Source: Thermosyntropha sp.
Lineage (GTDB): Bacteria; Bacillota; Syntrophomonadia; Syntrophomonadales; Syntrophomonadaceae
Assembly (NCBI RefSeq): GCF_017656155.1
Contig: NZ_JACDOH010000002.1
Span: 62,001 to 126,000, forward strand
Direction: 5' to 3'
DNA length: 64,000 nt
Shown: positions 26,041 to 35,226 of the stretch, in pieces
How positions within the stretch are numbered: the stretch's first letter is position 1
Layout: every line of letters begins with the position of its first letter
Notes under the pieces: generated by a model
Told to the model about the DNA's origin: nothing
Seen by the model: only the letters and a program-made list of their open reading frames with translations
Database searches by the model: none
Translations under genes and position numbers: made by a program

Positions 26041-26653
26041 ACATTTTACGTAAAAGACCGGTAACTTTTCCTGCGATTTGCACATTCTGGGCAATGATAG
26101 GTTCTAAAGCGCTGTTCTCCGGACGAAGTTCTATATAGTTATCTCTTATAAATATTCTTTTTACGGTTGCTTCATTTTCCAGTAAAGCTACGACAATTTC
26201 TCCATTGGCTGCATAAGACTGTTGCCGAACTATAAGATAGTCTCCATCCAGAATACCCGCTTCGATCATACTGTCACCCTTAACTTTAAGAACAAAATGA
26301 GTTCCAGTTCCTACAAAACCGGCTGGAACTGGAATATAGTCTTCTATATTCTGTTCTGCGAGTATAGGGGTGCCTGCTGCTACACTGCCGATAAGAGGCA
26401 GAGAAATTACTTCTCCTATTATTTTAGGTTCCTGATCTACGGGAATAATAGCCCGGGTTTTGGCAGCATCACGCTTTAGATATCCTTTTTCTTCTAATTG
26501 TACAAGATGAGCATGTACTGTTGAGCTTGATTTTAAACCTACAGCTTCAGCTATCTCTCTGACTGAAGGAGGATAGCCGGTAGTTCTTATTTTTTCTTTT
26601 ATATATTCAAGAATAGCTTCCTGTCTTTTTGTTAAGTTTGCATTTTCACCCAT
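26039..26653 (-). CDS. lexA: SOS response repressor LexA
   Basis: A 204-residue repressor that self-cleaves on RecA filaments. The N-terminal winged helix spans about 8-65 (SVREIAEAVGLKSSSTVHAH). The cleavage site is Ala93-Gly94, the catalytic dyad Ser128 (GDSMIEAG) and Lys165 (ATVKRIF). ATG 26653 is preceded by GGAGG. Its promoter contains a GAAC-N4-GTT LexA box overlapping the -35 region, indicating autoregulation. It is convergent with glnA. Confidence 0.97.
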   Translation of the reverse strand: MGENANLTKRQEAILEYIKEKIRTTGYPPSVREIAEAVGLKSSSTVHAHLVQLEEKGYLKRDAAKTRAIIPVDQEPKIIGEVISLPLIGSVAAGTPILAEQNIEDYIPVPAGFVGTGTHFVLKVKGDSMIEAGILDGDYLIVRQQSYAANGEIVVALLENEATVKRIFIRDNYIELRPENSALEPIIAQNVQIAGKVTGLLRKM

Positions 26654-26679
26654 CAGCTTACCTCCAGTGTTTTATATAG

Positions 26680-26716
26680 ATTATAACATATGAACAGATG
26701 GAAAAACAAATGTTCG
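26680..26716 (-). promoter_or_regulatory. lexA promoter with SOS box
   Basis: On the minus strand a -10 TATAAT (26680-26685) is preceded by an 18-nt spacer and a TTGTTT -35. A LexA box, CGAACATTTGTTTT (26703-26716 read on minus), matches 11 of 14 positions of the Gram-positive consensus CGAACATATGTTCG and covers the -35. Confidence 0.75.
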
Positions 26717-26718
26717 CT

Positions 26719-27444
26719 TCAAGAAATCCAAAAACTCTCTGGGTTTATATTTTCAATGCTGTCTAAAAATCTTTGTTTGGCACCGGGATGTAATCTTTCA
26801 ATAGTTTCCAGCAGTTCTTTAATTTCATGTCTTTTAGTTTTACCATTTACCGGGCACATGTTTTTTACCGGCGAGAAGTTTAATTCTCTCGTAATAAGTT
26901 CAATGTCTTTTTCTTTAACATATATCATAGGGCGAATAACGGTTATGTCCATCCGATCTAAATAAGTTTTTGGTTTGAAAACATTATATCGTCCTTCATA
27001 AAGCATAGACATAAACATAGTAATTACCACATCATCGAGATGATGACCTAAAGCTACCTTATTGCAGTCGTTGTTTTTGGCTACCCGGTTCAGTGCCCCC
27101 CTGCGCAAGTTGGCACATAAGGAGCAGGGGCTTTTTTCTTTTCGCATTTCAAATACAATTTTGCCTATGTTGGTAGGTTCAATAATGAGCGGTAAACTAA
27201 GTTTATTGCAAAATTTATCTAAAGGTTCAAAGTCATTGTTAAATCCCAAATCTATGTAGATAGGCTTTAATTCAAAATTAAGAGGAGTATATTTCTTAAG
27301 TAAATTCAGGAAGTAAAGCAGAGCAAGACTGTCTTTACCTCCTGACATTCCTGTTGCGACTATGTCTCCATCTTCAATTAGATTATATTTAAGATTGGCA
27401 TCGCGAATTTTTCTGAAAATGTGCTTGATACGTCTGGTGCTCAT
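26719..27444 (-). CDS. TtcA-like PP-loop tRNA thiolation protein
   Basis: A 241-residue N-type ATP pyrophosphatase. The PP-loop SGGKDS is followed by GHHLDDV. The Cys pair CSLC before ANLRRGAL and one later Cys in KNMCPVNG give the three cysteines that hold the Fe-S cluster in TtcA (tRNA C32 2-thiocytidine synthase). The later CxxC of E. coli TtcA is reduced to a single Cys here, still enough for a three-Cys cluster. Target base not proven. ATG 27444 follows GAGGAGG. It lies downstream of glcF on the same strand. Confidence 0.8.
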   Translation of the reverse strand: MSTRRIKHIFRKIRDANLKYNLIEDGDIVATGMSGGKDSLALLYFLNLLKKYTPLNFELKPIYIDLGFNNDFEPLDKFCNKLSLPLIIEPTNIGKIVFEMRKEKSPCSLCANLRRGALNRVAKNNDCNKVALGHHLDDVVITMFMSMLYEGRYNVFKPKTYLDRMDITVIRPMIYVKEKDIELITRELNFSPVKNMCPVNGKTKRHEIKELLETIERLHPGAKQRFLDSIENINPESFWIS

Positions 27445-27463
27445 GTTTCCTCCTCAGATTTAT

Positions 27464-28756
27464 TTATTTCTTTAATATAGGCTTGTTGTAAGCCTGGCTT
27501 ATCAGTTCTATCGGATGGACAACCTCGCTCTTATAATTATGCCGTTTAGTTCCATGTTTCAGCTGCATTATACAGCTGGGACAACAGGTAGCTATTTTTT
27601 CTGCTCCGGTTTCCATTATGCTGTCCATTTTTTTATCCAGGATTTTCATAGAAAGATCATAATGGGTAAGAACATAGGTTCCAGAACCGCCACAGCAGCG
27701 GTTGGCATCTGACATCTCAATCAAGGTAACACCTGGAATACGCTTTAAAAGCTCACGCGGTTCACTTTTTATCCCTTGAGCATTGGCTAAATGACAGGGA
27801 TCGTGGTAGGTGACTTTTATCTTCTCATTATAACCGTTTTCCGGGATTTTTATATCAATTATTTCTATCAGGAATTTAGTTAAATCCATAACTTTATCAG
27901 CAAAAAGCTTTGCTTCATCTTCAATTTTGAGACCACCTAACAGAAATTCCATATTTTTACGAGATAAGGCAGATGAACAGGAAGCACAGTCAGTGATTAT
28001 ATAGTCAAAATCATACATATTGAATATCTTAATATTGTGAATAGCAAGAAGCCGGGCTGTTTCTAATTTACCATTTGCTATATGGGGAAGTCCACAGCAT
28101 TTAGTTTCGGGAGGAATGATTACCTCACAGCCATTTCTGGTCAGAACATCAACCGTGGCCAGTGCTACTCCGGGATTAAGGAGGTCGGTTCCGCAACCCA
28201 AAAAGTAACCAACCGTATATTTTTTTTCACCCTGTGCTTTGTATTTATTTTTCAGCTGGCTGCGGGCTGAACGGGCTGGAACTGAAGATAAAATCTGCTC
28301 AGCTTTTCCTAGATCACCGGGAAGCAGACGGGTAAGCCCTGTTCTACGGGCTAAAGGCTGCAGTCCGGTTTTTTGGGCTCCCCACATTAATTTTGTAGAA
28401 GTTTTTAACAGACCAGGCTTAGTCCATAATGTATCGAATATAAGCTCTTTACCCAGACTGGGATTGTTTTCGTATATATATGAACGGGCGGCAGCGTTTA
28501 GTTCATGAATATCAATCCCAGAAGGACAGTTTATGCTGCAGGTTTCACACATTAGACAATTTGCTAAACGCTCATATATCTCATTATTCGGTTCAACTAC
28601 ACCATCGCGCAGCATCTGCACCATAAAGACATGTCCACGGGGAGCAGCAGTTTCATTGCGGATTTCAGCAAAAACCGGACATACACTGCGACATTTTCCG
28701 CAGCGCACACATTTCATTATTTGTTCTTTTACGGGAGGTATGTTGCGAAAATCCAT
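27464..28756 (-). CDS. GlcF-like iron-sulfur subunit (glycolate/D-lactate dehydrogenase)
   Basis: A 430-residue cytoplasmic Fe-S protein with two 4Fe-4S ferredoxin motifs at the N-terminus (RCGKCRSVCPVF; CLMCETCSINCPSG) and two C-terminal cysteine-rich CCG domains (GYFLGCGTDLLNPG...CCGLPH; YHDPCHLAN...CCGGSG). These heterodisulfide-reductase-like domains transfer electrons from the adjacent FAD subunit. The gene starts 20 nt after the FAD subunit ends. No EtfAB genes are next to it, so the acceptor is unknown. Confidence 0.88.
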   Translation of the reverse strand: MDFRNIPPVKEQIMKCVRCGKCRSVCPVFAEIRNETAAPRGHVFMVQMLRDGVVEPNNEIYERLANCLMCETCSINCPSGIDIHELNAAARSYIYENNPSLGKELIFDTLWTKPGLLKTSTKLMWGAQKTGLQPLARRTGLTRLLPGDLGKAEQILSSVPARSARSQLKNKYKAQGEKKYTVGYFLGCGTDLLNPGVALATVDVLTRNGCEVIIPPETKCCGLPHIANGKLETARLLAIHNIKIFNMYDFDYIITDCASCSSALSRKNMEFLLGGLKIEDEAKLFADKVMDLTKFLIEIIDIKIPENGYNEKIKVTYHDPCHLANAQGIKSEPRELLKRIPGVTLIEMSDANRCCGGSGTYVLTHYDLSMKILDKKMDSIMETGAEKIATCCPSCIMQLKHGTKRHNYKSEVVHPIELISQAYNKPILKK

Positions 28757-28775
28757 GATATCTCTTCCTTTCAGA

Positions 28776-30176
28776 TTAAATAAGTTTATCTGGATTCATG
28801 ATACCTTTAGGGTCAAAGACATTTTTAATTTTTTTCATATATTGGTGTGCAAGTCCGTGTTCAACTTCAGCATACTCCCGTCTGACTACTCCGACCCCGT
28901 GTTCTCCGGTAGTTGTTCCTTCCATTTCAATAGCTAAAAGATGAATTTCATGCACCAACTGCTTTACCTTTTCAACTTCTTCAGGATTTTCCGGATTAAT
29001 TACCGGTGCGGTGTGGACATTACCATCCCCTATGTGCCCATAATTTACTACCTTGATTCCATATTTTTCACCCAATTTGCGAATAGCCCGTAGGGTATCA
29101 GCTACCTTAGAAAGCGGCACACTTATATCTTCACCGGCAAAAATCCGGCTTCCATCAGGCCGAACCCGGGCAGCAGCCGCAGCCGTAACACTTCTTCCTT
29201 CCCAAAGTTCAGCCATACGTTTGGGGTCAGTTGCCCATTCTACCATGCGCGCTCTTTTTTCGGCAATTTCTTTTATAGTCGTTCCTTCATATTCCACACT
29301 GGGTGGATTGCCGTCAACTTCGAAGAGAAGGATAGCTTCAGCGTTAGGCAAATTTATATCCGGCTTAAATTGATTTACAGCTTCGATAGCTGAACTATCT
29401 AAAATTTCAATACCTGAAGGTAGAATACCAGCCTTGTATACTTCTAGGACAGTAGCCGGAGCATCATCTAAATTATCAAAGACAGCCATGGCAATCCCAC
29501 GTGCTTTAGGTTTAGGCCAACAGCGCAATCTTATTTTAGTTACTACTCCTAAAATCCCCTCTGAACCTACCATGAGTTTGGTAAGGTTAAGACCAGATAC
29601 ATTTTTTATGGCTTTTGATTTTACCCCACCGGTAGTTATAACATCTCCATTAGGAAGAACTACTTCTAACCCTAAAACATACTGTTCTGTACAGCCGTAT
29701 TTTACGGCTCTGAGCCCACTGGCATTGTTTGCTACCATGCCTCCTACTGTGCACATTTGGCTGCTGCCTGGATCAGGTGGAAAAAACAGATTGTATTTTG
29801 CCAGTTCCTTATTGAGCTGGGCATGAACTATACCCGGTCTTACTATGACCTGCATATTGCTGACATCTATTTCTACGATTTCGTCAAAGGTAGATAAATC
29901 AAGGACTATACCGTCATTTATGGCTACACATCCTCCGGTTTCTCCGGTTCCTGCTCCTCTGGGTATAACATTTATTTCATGATTATAGGCGAAGGCCATG
30001 ACTTTCTGCACATCTTCAGTAGATTTAGGAAAGACTACGGCAGTAGGAGGGACAGGTTTAAGTTTAGTTAGAAAAGAACTGTCATAGGAATAATACATGA
30101 GATCGATTTCATTTGTAAGCACCTTTTTTGAGCCCAGTAGGTTGGTTAGTTCCTTCTTCACCTGCTTTTTATCCAT
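28776..30176 (-). CDS. FAD-binding dehydrogenase, GlcD/D-lactate type
   Basis: A 466-residue FAD-linked 2-hydroxyacid oxidoreductase (FAD_binding_4 plus FAD-oxidase_C). Seen: PRGAGTGETGGCVA (FAD pyrophosphate loop), PPDPGSSQMCTVGGMVANNASG, GSEGILGVVT and the C-terminal NYGHIGDGNVH and GEHGVG motifs with metal/substrate histidines. It pairs with GlcF to oxidise glycolate or D-lactate. ATG 30176 is chosen because GGAGAG lies 8 nt upstream; TTG 30191 overlaps that region. The promoter carries a palindrome over its -10. Confidence 0.88.
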   Translation of the reverse strand: MDKKQVKKELTNLLGSKKVLTNEIDLMYYSYDSSFLTKLKPVPPTAVVFPKSTEDVQKVMAFAYNHEINVIPRGAGTGETGGCVAINDGIVLDLSTFDEIVEIDVSNMQVIVRPGIVHAQLNKELAKYNLFFPPDPGSSQMCTVGGMVANNASGLRAVKYGCTEQYVLGLEVVLPNGDVITTGGVKSKAIKNVSGLNLTKLMVGSEGILGVVTKIRLRCWPKPKARGIAMAVFDNLDDAPATVLEVYKAGILPSGIEILDSSAIEAVNQFKPDINLPNAEAILLFEVDGNPPSVEYEGTTIKEIAEKRARMVEWATDPKRMAELWEGRSVTAAAAARVRPDGSRIFAGEDISVPLSKVADTLRAIRKLGEKYGIKVVNYGHIGDGNVHTAPVINPENPEEVEKVKQLVHEIHLLAIEMEGTTTGEHGVGVVRREYAEVEHGLAHQYMKKIKNVFDPKGIMNPDKLI

Positions 30177-30223
30177 CTTTTCACTCTCCAAAGTATAGTT
30201 TAATTACAGAATTTTTAATGCTA

Positions 30224-30240
30224 ATTATATCATAATGATA
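30224..30240 (-). promoter_or_regulatory. glcD promoter -10 with overlapping palindrome
   Basis: On the minus strand TATAAT occupies 30224-30229; a clear -35 is not seen. The palindrome TATCATAATGATA (30228-30240) overlaps it. Its core on the opposite strand, TCATTATGA, is the same as in the acyl-CoA ligase operator at 7350-7362. Confidence 0.4.
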
Positions 30241-30273
30241 AAAAAACTTTAAAAAATATCGCAAAATCAAGAG

Positions 30274-30327
30274 AACTTTATAAAGGGATTGTTAATACGG
30301 TATAATCTAATATGCGGTTATAAAGTT
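30274..30327 (+). promoter_or_regulatory. Probable murB promoter flanked by a 10-bp inverted repeat
   Basis: TATAAT at 30301-30306 is a good -10 with only a weak -35 (TTTATA-like, around 30277). Inverted repeats AACTTTATAA (30274-30283) and TTATAAAGTT (30318-30327) flank it. Transcription toward murB would leave a leader of about 130 nt. Confidence 0.35.
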
Positions 30328-30440
30328 TATATCTGTGATCTGAATATTTTAAAATTAAAATTGAAGAATTTAAATAAAAGCATAACTGAAATTAAAATTC
30401 AATAAAATAAAAGTAATTGAAAAAAGGAGATTTTTTTATT

Positions 30441-31340
30441 ATGTACGAAGAGCTGACCCGTATTCTGCCTGTCCATACTTTAAGATTTAATGAGCCTATG
30501 TCTAATCATACCAGTTTTAAAATTGGAGGACCGGCTGATATTGTAGTACTGCCGGAATCAATTGGGGATATACAAAAAGTATTATTTTTTGCGCGGGAAA
30601 AAGGTATACCGCTGTTTATTATGGGATTCGGCAGCAATCTCCTGGTAAGAGACAAGGGAGTCCGGGGAATTGTTATTAAAATAGGGAATTGCCTTAATGA
30701 TTTCAAAGTAGAAGATAATGAAATATATGCTGAAGCTGGAATAAGATTATCTTATCTTGCCAAAAAAGCAGCGGAAAATAGTTTGAGCGGTTTAGAGTTT
30801 GCCGAAGGTATACCTGGAAGCCTTGGAGGAGCAGTCTTCATGAATGCAGGAGCTTATGGCGGAGAAATGAAAGATATTTTAAAAGAAGTCCATGCTGTAA
30901 GCCCCGATGGTGAAATGAAAACTTTCTTAAAGAATGAAATGAGGTTAAGCTATCGATACAGTATTTTTCAGGATAACGGATATATTATATTAGGAGCTAA
31001 AATGCAACTTAAAAAGGGGAATAAAGAGCAGATTTTGGTCTGTATGCGTGAATTTGCCGCCAGGAGGCGGGAAAAACAGCCGCTTAATATGCCCAGTGCT
31101 GGGAGTATTTTTAAAAGGCCGGAAGGTTATTATGTAGGACCTATGCTTGAAAAATTGGGTTTAAAGGGCTACCGAATCGGAGGTGCCGAGGTCTCTGACA
31201 AACATGCCGGATTTATTGTTAATGCAGGAGGAGCAACTTGTGAAGATGTTTTGCAATTAATCGACTATATAAAGAGTAAGGTAAGAGAGGTTTATAATGT
31301 TGAATTAGAACCGGAAATTAAGATTATTGGTGAAGAATAG
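30441..31340 (+). CDS. murB: UDP-N-acetylenolpyruvoylglucosamine reductase MurB
   Basis: NADPH/FAD enzyme that reduces enolpyruvyl-UDP-GlcNAc to UDP-MurNAc in peptidoglycan synthesis. Seen: NHTSFKIGGPAD, GFGSNLLVRDKG, EGIPGSLGGAVFMNAGAYG and the catalytic-serine segment PSAGSIFKRP with late Glu in the type I/II pattern. ATG 30441 with AAGGAG 12 nt upstream is preferred over TTG 30417, giving 299 residues. Confidence 0.95.
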   Translation: MYEELTRILPVHTLRFNEPMSNHTSFKIGGPADIVVLPESIGDIQKVLFFAREKGIPLFIMGFGSNLLVRDKGVRGIVIKIGNCLNDFKVEDNEIYAEAGIRLSYLAKKAAENSLSGLEFAEGIPGSLGGAVFMNAGAYGGEMKDILKEVHAVSPDGEMKTFLKNEMRLSYRYSIFQDNGYIILGAKMQLKKGNKEQILVCMREFAARRREKQPLNMPSAGSIFKRPEGYYVGPMLEKLGLKGYRIGGAEVSDKHAGFIVNAGGATCEDVLQLIDYIKSKVREVYNVELEPEIKIIGEE

Positions 31341-31361
31341 TAATGTCAGGAGTAGAAGGTA

Positions 31362-33104
31362 ATGAGAGTGCTTCTATCTACCCTTAATGCAAAATATATC
31401 CATTCTTCTTTGGCTATGGCTTATTTATACGCCTATTGTAAAGATGGAGCCTGGGATATGGAGATAAAAGAATATTCCATAAACGAAAACCTGGAAAATA
31501 TTATGGCTGAAATATTCCGGAAAAGACCGGATGTATTGGCTTTTTCCTGTTATATCTGGAATATTGAATATATTTTACAGCTTTGTGCAGATTTCAAAAA
31601 GATTTCTCCTCAGACCTGTATTGTTTTAGGGGGACCAGAGGTTTCATATGATCCGGTTTCTCTTCTTAAAAAACACCAGGAGATAGATTTCATTATCCGC
31701 GGTGAAGGGGAGATAACTTTAAAAGAGTTATTAAGGGCTTTTTGTGGACAAGGTAGTTTTAAGAATGTTAAAGGAATAACCTACAGGCAAGGGGATTATA
31801 TATATCACAACGATGACCGTGAATTGATAGATGACTTAGATATAATACCTTCACCTTATAACAGGGAAAATATCAGAACCTATTATAAAGATAAAATCAT
31901 TTATTATGAAACTTCCCGCGGCTGTCCATTTAACTGTAGCTACTGCCTCTCTTCAACTATGAAAGGTGTCAGGTATTTTTCTTTAGAAAGGGTTAAAAAG
32001 GATTTATTGCTCTTTATGGAAGAAAAGGTTAAAGAGGTTAAGCTAGTTGACCGGACTTTCAATTGTAATGAAGAGAGAGCACGTGAAATAATGGAGTTTA
32101 TTCTTGAAAATAATTCTTGCACCCGGTTTCATTTTGAAATTGGTGCTGAATTGCTTTCTGACGAAATGATAGATTTTTTAAAAGGAATCCCACCGGGTAT
32201 TTTTGATTTTGAAATAGGGATTCAATCTACCTGTGAAAAAACCCTGCAAGCGATAAACCGCAGGAGTAATTGGCAAGTCCTTAAAAGAAAGATAAAGGAA
32301 CTGATTATAAGCCAGAATATACATATTCATTTAGATTTGATCGCCGGCTTACCTTTCGAAGATTATATTACTTTTAAAAAATCTTTTAACGATGTATATA
32401 ATTTGGAACCTGATGTTATTCAGTTGGGTTTTTTAAAACTTTTAAAGGGTTCTCCTATCCGACATGACAGTTGTAAATATGGTTATTTGTTCCAGAATAA
32501 ACCTCCGTATCAGGTTTTAAAAAATTATTATATATCCTATGAAGAACTTATAAAACTCAAGGAAATCGAGGAATTAATAGAAAAATATTACAATTCGGGG
32601 ATAGCTAAGAATACCTTAAAATATCTAGTAGAGAAGATGTATCAGAATGATGCTTTTATTTTTTATGAAAAAATGGCTGATTTTTGGGAAGAAAGAGAAC
32701 TTTTTGATCGTTCTCATAAAAGAGAGGCTGAATATATGATTCTGCGTGATTTTATTTTAAGAGAACATGAAGAAGATTATTTCGCAGTAGAGTTATTAAA
32801 ATATGACTATTTTTTAAATAATCATGCCCACAATTTGCCTTCCGGCTTTGTAAGTTTTAATCCTGATAATGCGGGTGAAATTCTTTATAAATTACTTAAA
32901 AATCGGGATTTTATAAAACAGACTATTCCTGAATGGGAAGGCAAAACCGCGCGTGAAATAAGAAGGTATGTCCATTTGGAATATCTGCAAGATAATACTA
33001 TTTATAAAAAAAATTGTTTTTGTAAAATTATTCCTGTATTATTTATATATAACCCGGTGAGGAAAAAAGCGGAAAAGGTAGTAGATGTAAGTTCTTTTTT
33101 ATGA
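31362..33104 (+). CDS. B12-binding-domain radical SAM protein with DUF4080
   Basis: A 580-residue protein: an N-terminal cobalamin-binding-type Rossmann domain (LSTLNAKYIHSSLAMAYL to GEGEITL, about 1-135), a radical SAM core with SRGCPFNCSYC (about residues 186-196), and a C-terminal DUF4080 region. Such proteins catalyse unknown methylations or rearrangements. The SAM motif is intact. ATG 31362 starts 21 nt after murB and the gene is likely co-transcribed with it and the following hydrolase. Substrate not predictable. Confidence 0.85.
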   Translation: MRVLLSTLNAKYIHSSLAMAYLYAYCKDGAWDMEIKEYSINENLENIMAEIFRKRPDVLAFSCYIWNIEYILQLCADFKKISPQTCIVLGGPEVSYDPVSLLKKHQEIDFIIRGEGEITLKELLRAFCGQGSFKNVKGITYRQGDYIYHNDDRELIDDLDIIPSPYNRENIRTYYKDKIIYYETSRGCPFNCSYCLSSTMKGVRYFSLERVKKDLLLFMEEKVKEVKLVDRTFNCNEERAREIMEFILENNSCTRFHFEIGAELLSDEMIDFLKGIPPGIFDFEIGIQSTCEKTLQAINRRSNWQVLKRKIKELIISQNIHIHLDLIAGLPFEDYITFKKSFNDVYNLEPDVIQLGFLKLLKGSPIRHDSCKYGYLFQNKPPYQVLKNYYISYEELIKLKEIEELIEKYYNSGIAKNTLKYLVEKMYQNDAFIFYEKMADFWEERELFDRSHKREAEYMILRDFILREHEEDYFAVELLKYDYFLNNHAHNLPSGFVSFNPDNAGEILYKLLKNRDFIKQTIPEWEGKTAREIRRYVHLEYLQDNTIYKKNCFCKIIPVLFIYNPVRKKAEKVVDVSSFL

Positions 33105-33136
33105 TCTGATTTTAAAAATGGGGGGGAGAGGAGAAG

Positions 33137-33958
33137 ATGATTAAAAAAACATGGTATGGCCCGGTTTTGCAGCTTGAAATGGCAAGGTTGTTCGAGGGCA
33201 AACCTGTCTACACGATGGCTTGCTACTATGTTGACGGCCTTTTGATTGATACAGGTCCTGTCCATGTAAGTGACGAAATAGAAGAAGCATTTAAAGATCT
33301 GCCGGTAAATATAATTGTCAACACCCACCACCATGAGGATCACATTGGTAATAATATAGTATTTCAGCAAAAAAGGGGCGTAGAAAAAATCTTGGCTCAC
33401 TATAAGGCGGTAGAACGCATACAAAGACCCGAAACATGGATACAGAGGCTTAGAGCATATCAGCATATTGCCTGGGGCAGTCCACCTCCATCTAAAGCCC
33501 AGGTTATTGGAGAAACAGTTGAAACTGCTAATTACCAGTTCAAAGTTATCCATACTCCCGGACACAGTGATGACCATATATGCCTTTTAGAGCCTAAAAA
33601 GGGCTGGCTTTTCAGCGGGGATATTTTTATAAGAGAAGAACTGAAAACCTTGCGCAGTGACGAAAATTTTCATGAAATTCTAGCTTCATTGTATAAGCTT
33701 TATCAGTATGAATTTTCAACTATATTCTGCGGTTCAGGAAAGATAATAATGAAAGATGCTAAAAAAGCATTAAAGCAAAAAATCGAATATTTTGAAAGGA
33801 TAAAGGAAGAAATTTTTGCTTTGTATGATAAGGACAAAGATATAGAAGAGATAACCAGACAGGTTTTAGGAGAGGAATCAGTCTTATACGGACCAACAGA
33901 AGGGGATTTTGGAAAGATTAATCTGGTTAAATCAGTTTTGACAGGGTCCGAGTGCTGA
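33137..33958 (+). CDS. MBL-fold metallo-hydrolase
   Basis: A 273-residue metallo-beta-lactamase-fold hydrolase. The dinuclear metal motif is NTHHHEDHIG (HxHxDH type, with the first His offset), followed by HTPGHSDDHICLL and FSGDIFI. Substrate unknown; the fold includes glyoxalase II-like and ribonuclease-like enzymes. ATG 33137 follows a run of GGGGGGAGAGGAG. It is probably the last gene of the murB transcript. Confidence 0.85.
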   Translation: MIKKTWYGPVLQLEMARLFEGKPVYTMACYYVDGLLIDTGPVHVSDEIEEAFKDLPVNIIVNTHHHEDHIGNNIVFQQKRGVEKILAHYKAVERIQRPETWIQRLRAYQHIAWGSPPPSKAQVIGETVETANYQFKVIHTPGHSDDHICLLEPKKGWLFSGDIFIREELKTLRSDENFHEILASLYKLYQYEFSTIFCGSGKIIMKDAKKALKQKIEYFERIKEEIFALYDKDKDIEEITRQVLGEESVLYGPTEGDFGKINLVKSVLTGSEC

Positions 33959-34046
33959 AAATAAAAATTTTAATAACAGGTATTGGATAAAAATTACTTT
34001 TATAGTACAATATTTTATGTCGGTTATTGAATCTTGAATAACGATT

Positions 34047-34075
34047 TAGACAAATTTTGGCATATATATTGTAAT
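34047..34075 (+). promoter_or_regulatory. Promoter of the HD-GYP gene
   Basis: TAGACA (34047-34052), a 17-nt spacer and TGTAAT (34070-34075), 16 nt before the start codon at 34091. The spacing is ideal and each box is near consensus. The short leader agrees with a leader of about 8 nt. Confidence 0.5.
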
Positions 34076-34090
34076 AAGTGGTGAAAAATT

Positions 34091-35224
34091 ATGATAAAAG
34101 TACCTGCCTCCAATTTAGTTCCTGGTATGGTTTTAGCGCGGGCAATAATTGAACCCGAATATAAGAGAGTGCTTTTAACGGCAGGACAGGTCCTAAATGA
34201 ATATTATATCAAGAGAATACAGGAAAAAGGAATACCGGCTGTATATGTTAAAGATGTTCTGGGGATTGAAAAAACTGTCGGTCCAGTTGCGGAAGAGGTT
34301 ATTATAGAGTCCAATAAGGTTTTGCGGGAAACTTTTAAATCCTGTATGAATACAGGACGCTTGACTTTAAAAGCAATAAAATCTCAGGTAGATTTGATAA
34401 TTGACGAGCTTTTACGAAATCAAAATTTAGCTATCGGGCTTGAGGACATACGGGATTATGATTCTTATACTTACCAACACAGCGTGAGTGTATGCATATT
34501 GTCGCTTATTATTGGGATAAAAAACGGATACAACAGGGAAAAGCTCAGAAATTTAGGGATAGGAGCCATTCTCCATGATATTGGCAAGATAACCGTTCCG
34601 CAAAAGATATTAAATAAACCTGGTGTTTTAGATGATTTTGAAAAAGAATTTATAAAAAAACATCCCTGGGAAGGTTTTAATATCATAAGAAACTCCCAGG
34701 AGGTTTCTCTTGTTTCTGCTCATGTAGCCTTACAGCATCATGAACATATTAGTGGAAAGGGTTATCCCCAAGGGCTGAGAGGGGATAAGATACACGAATT
34801 TGCCCAGATTGCCGCGGTTGCTGATATATTTGACGCTCTAGTTTCAGATCGTCCTTACCGTCTGGGCTATTCAAATCAAGAAGCCCTTGAGATTCTTTAT
34901 AAAGAAAGTTCAGGTCATATAAAAAAGGAGTATGTTGATTTGTTATCACAGCATATCATTCCTTATCCGCCGGGAACCTTAGTAAAGTTAACGACGGGAG
35001 ATACAGCGGTAGTCCTGGGGGAAAACCCGGATAATTTATCTAAACCGCGTGTAAAGATTTTGCTGGATATGAATAACAAACCTTATCAATTAATCAAAGA
35101 AATAGATTTAAGTCTTTTTGACAACATACAGATAAAACATGCTTTAAATAATGCTCAGGCGGCTGAAATATTATCCCAATATACACTTAAAGATGAAATG
35201 ATTATAAGAAATTTTGGATCGTAG
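34091..35224 (+). CDS. HD-GYP domain protein (c-di-GMP phosphodiesterase type)
   Basis: A 377-residue protein with an N-terminal region of about 110 residues (VPASNLVPGMVLARAI, a DUF3391-like lead), a catalytic HD-GYP domain (HSVSV, LHDIGKITVPQKILNKPG, QHHEHISGKGYPQGL) and a C-terminal beta domain. Expected to hydrolyse cyclic di-GMP. GYP is intact; metal histidines are present. Single gene with its own promoter, convergent with the zinc-ribbon gene, 2 nt apart. Confidence 0.88.
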   Translation: MIKVPASNLVPGMVLARAIIEPEYKRVLLTAGQVLNEYYIKRIQEKGIPAVYVKDVLGIEKTVGPVAEEVIIESNKVLRETFKSCMNTGRLTLKAIKSQVDLIIDELLRNQNLAIGLEDIRDYDSYTYQHSVSVCILSLIIGIKNGYNREKLRNLGIGAILHDIGKITVPQKILNKPGVLDDFEKEFIKKHPWEGFNIIRNSQEVSLVSAHVALQHHEHISGKGYPQGLRGDKIHEFAQIAAVADIFDALVSDRPYRLGYSNQEALEILYKESSGHIKKEYVDLLSQHIIPYPPGTLVKLTTGDTAVVLGENPDNLSKPRVKILLDMNNKPYQLIKEIDLSLFDNIQIKHALNNAQAAEILSQYTLKDEMIIRNFGS

Positions 35225-35226
35225 AA

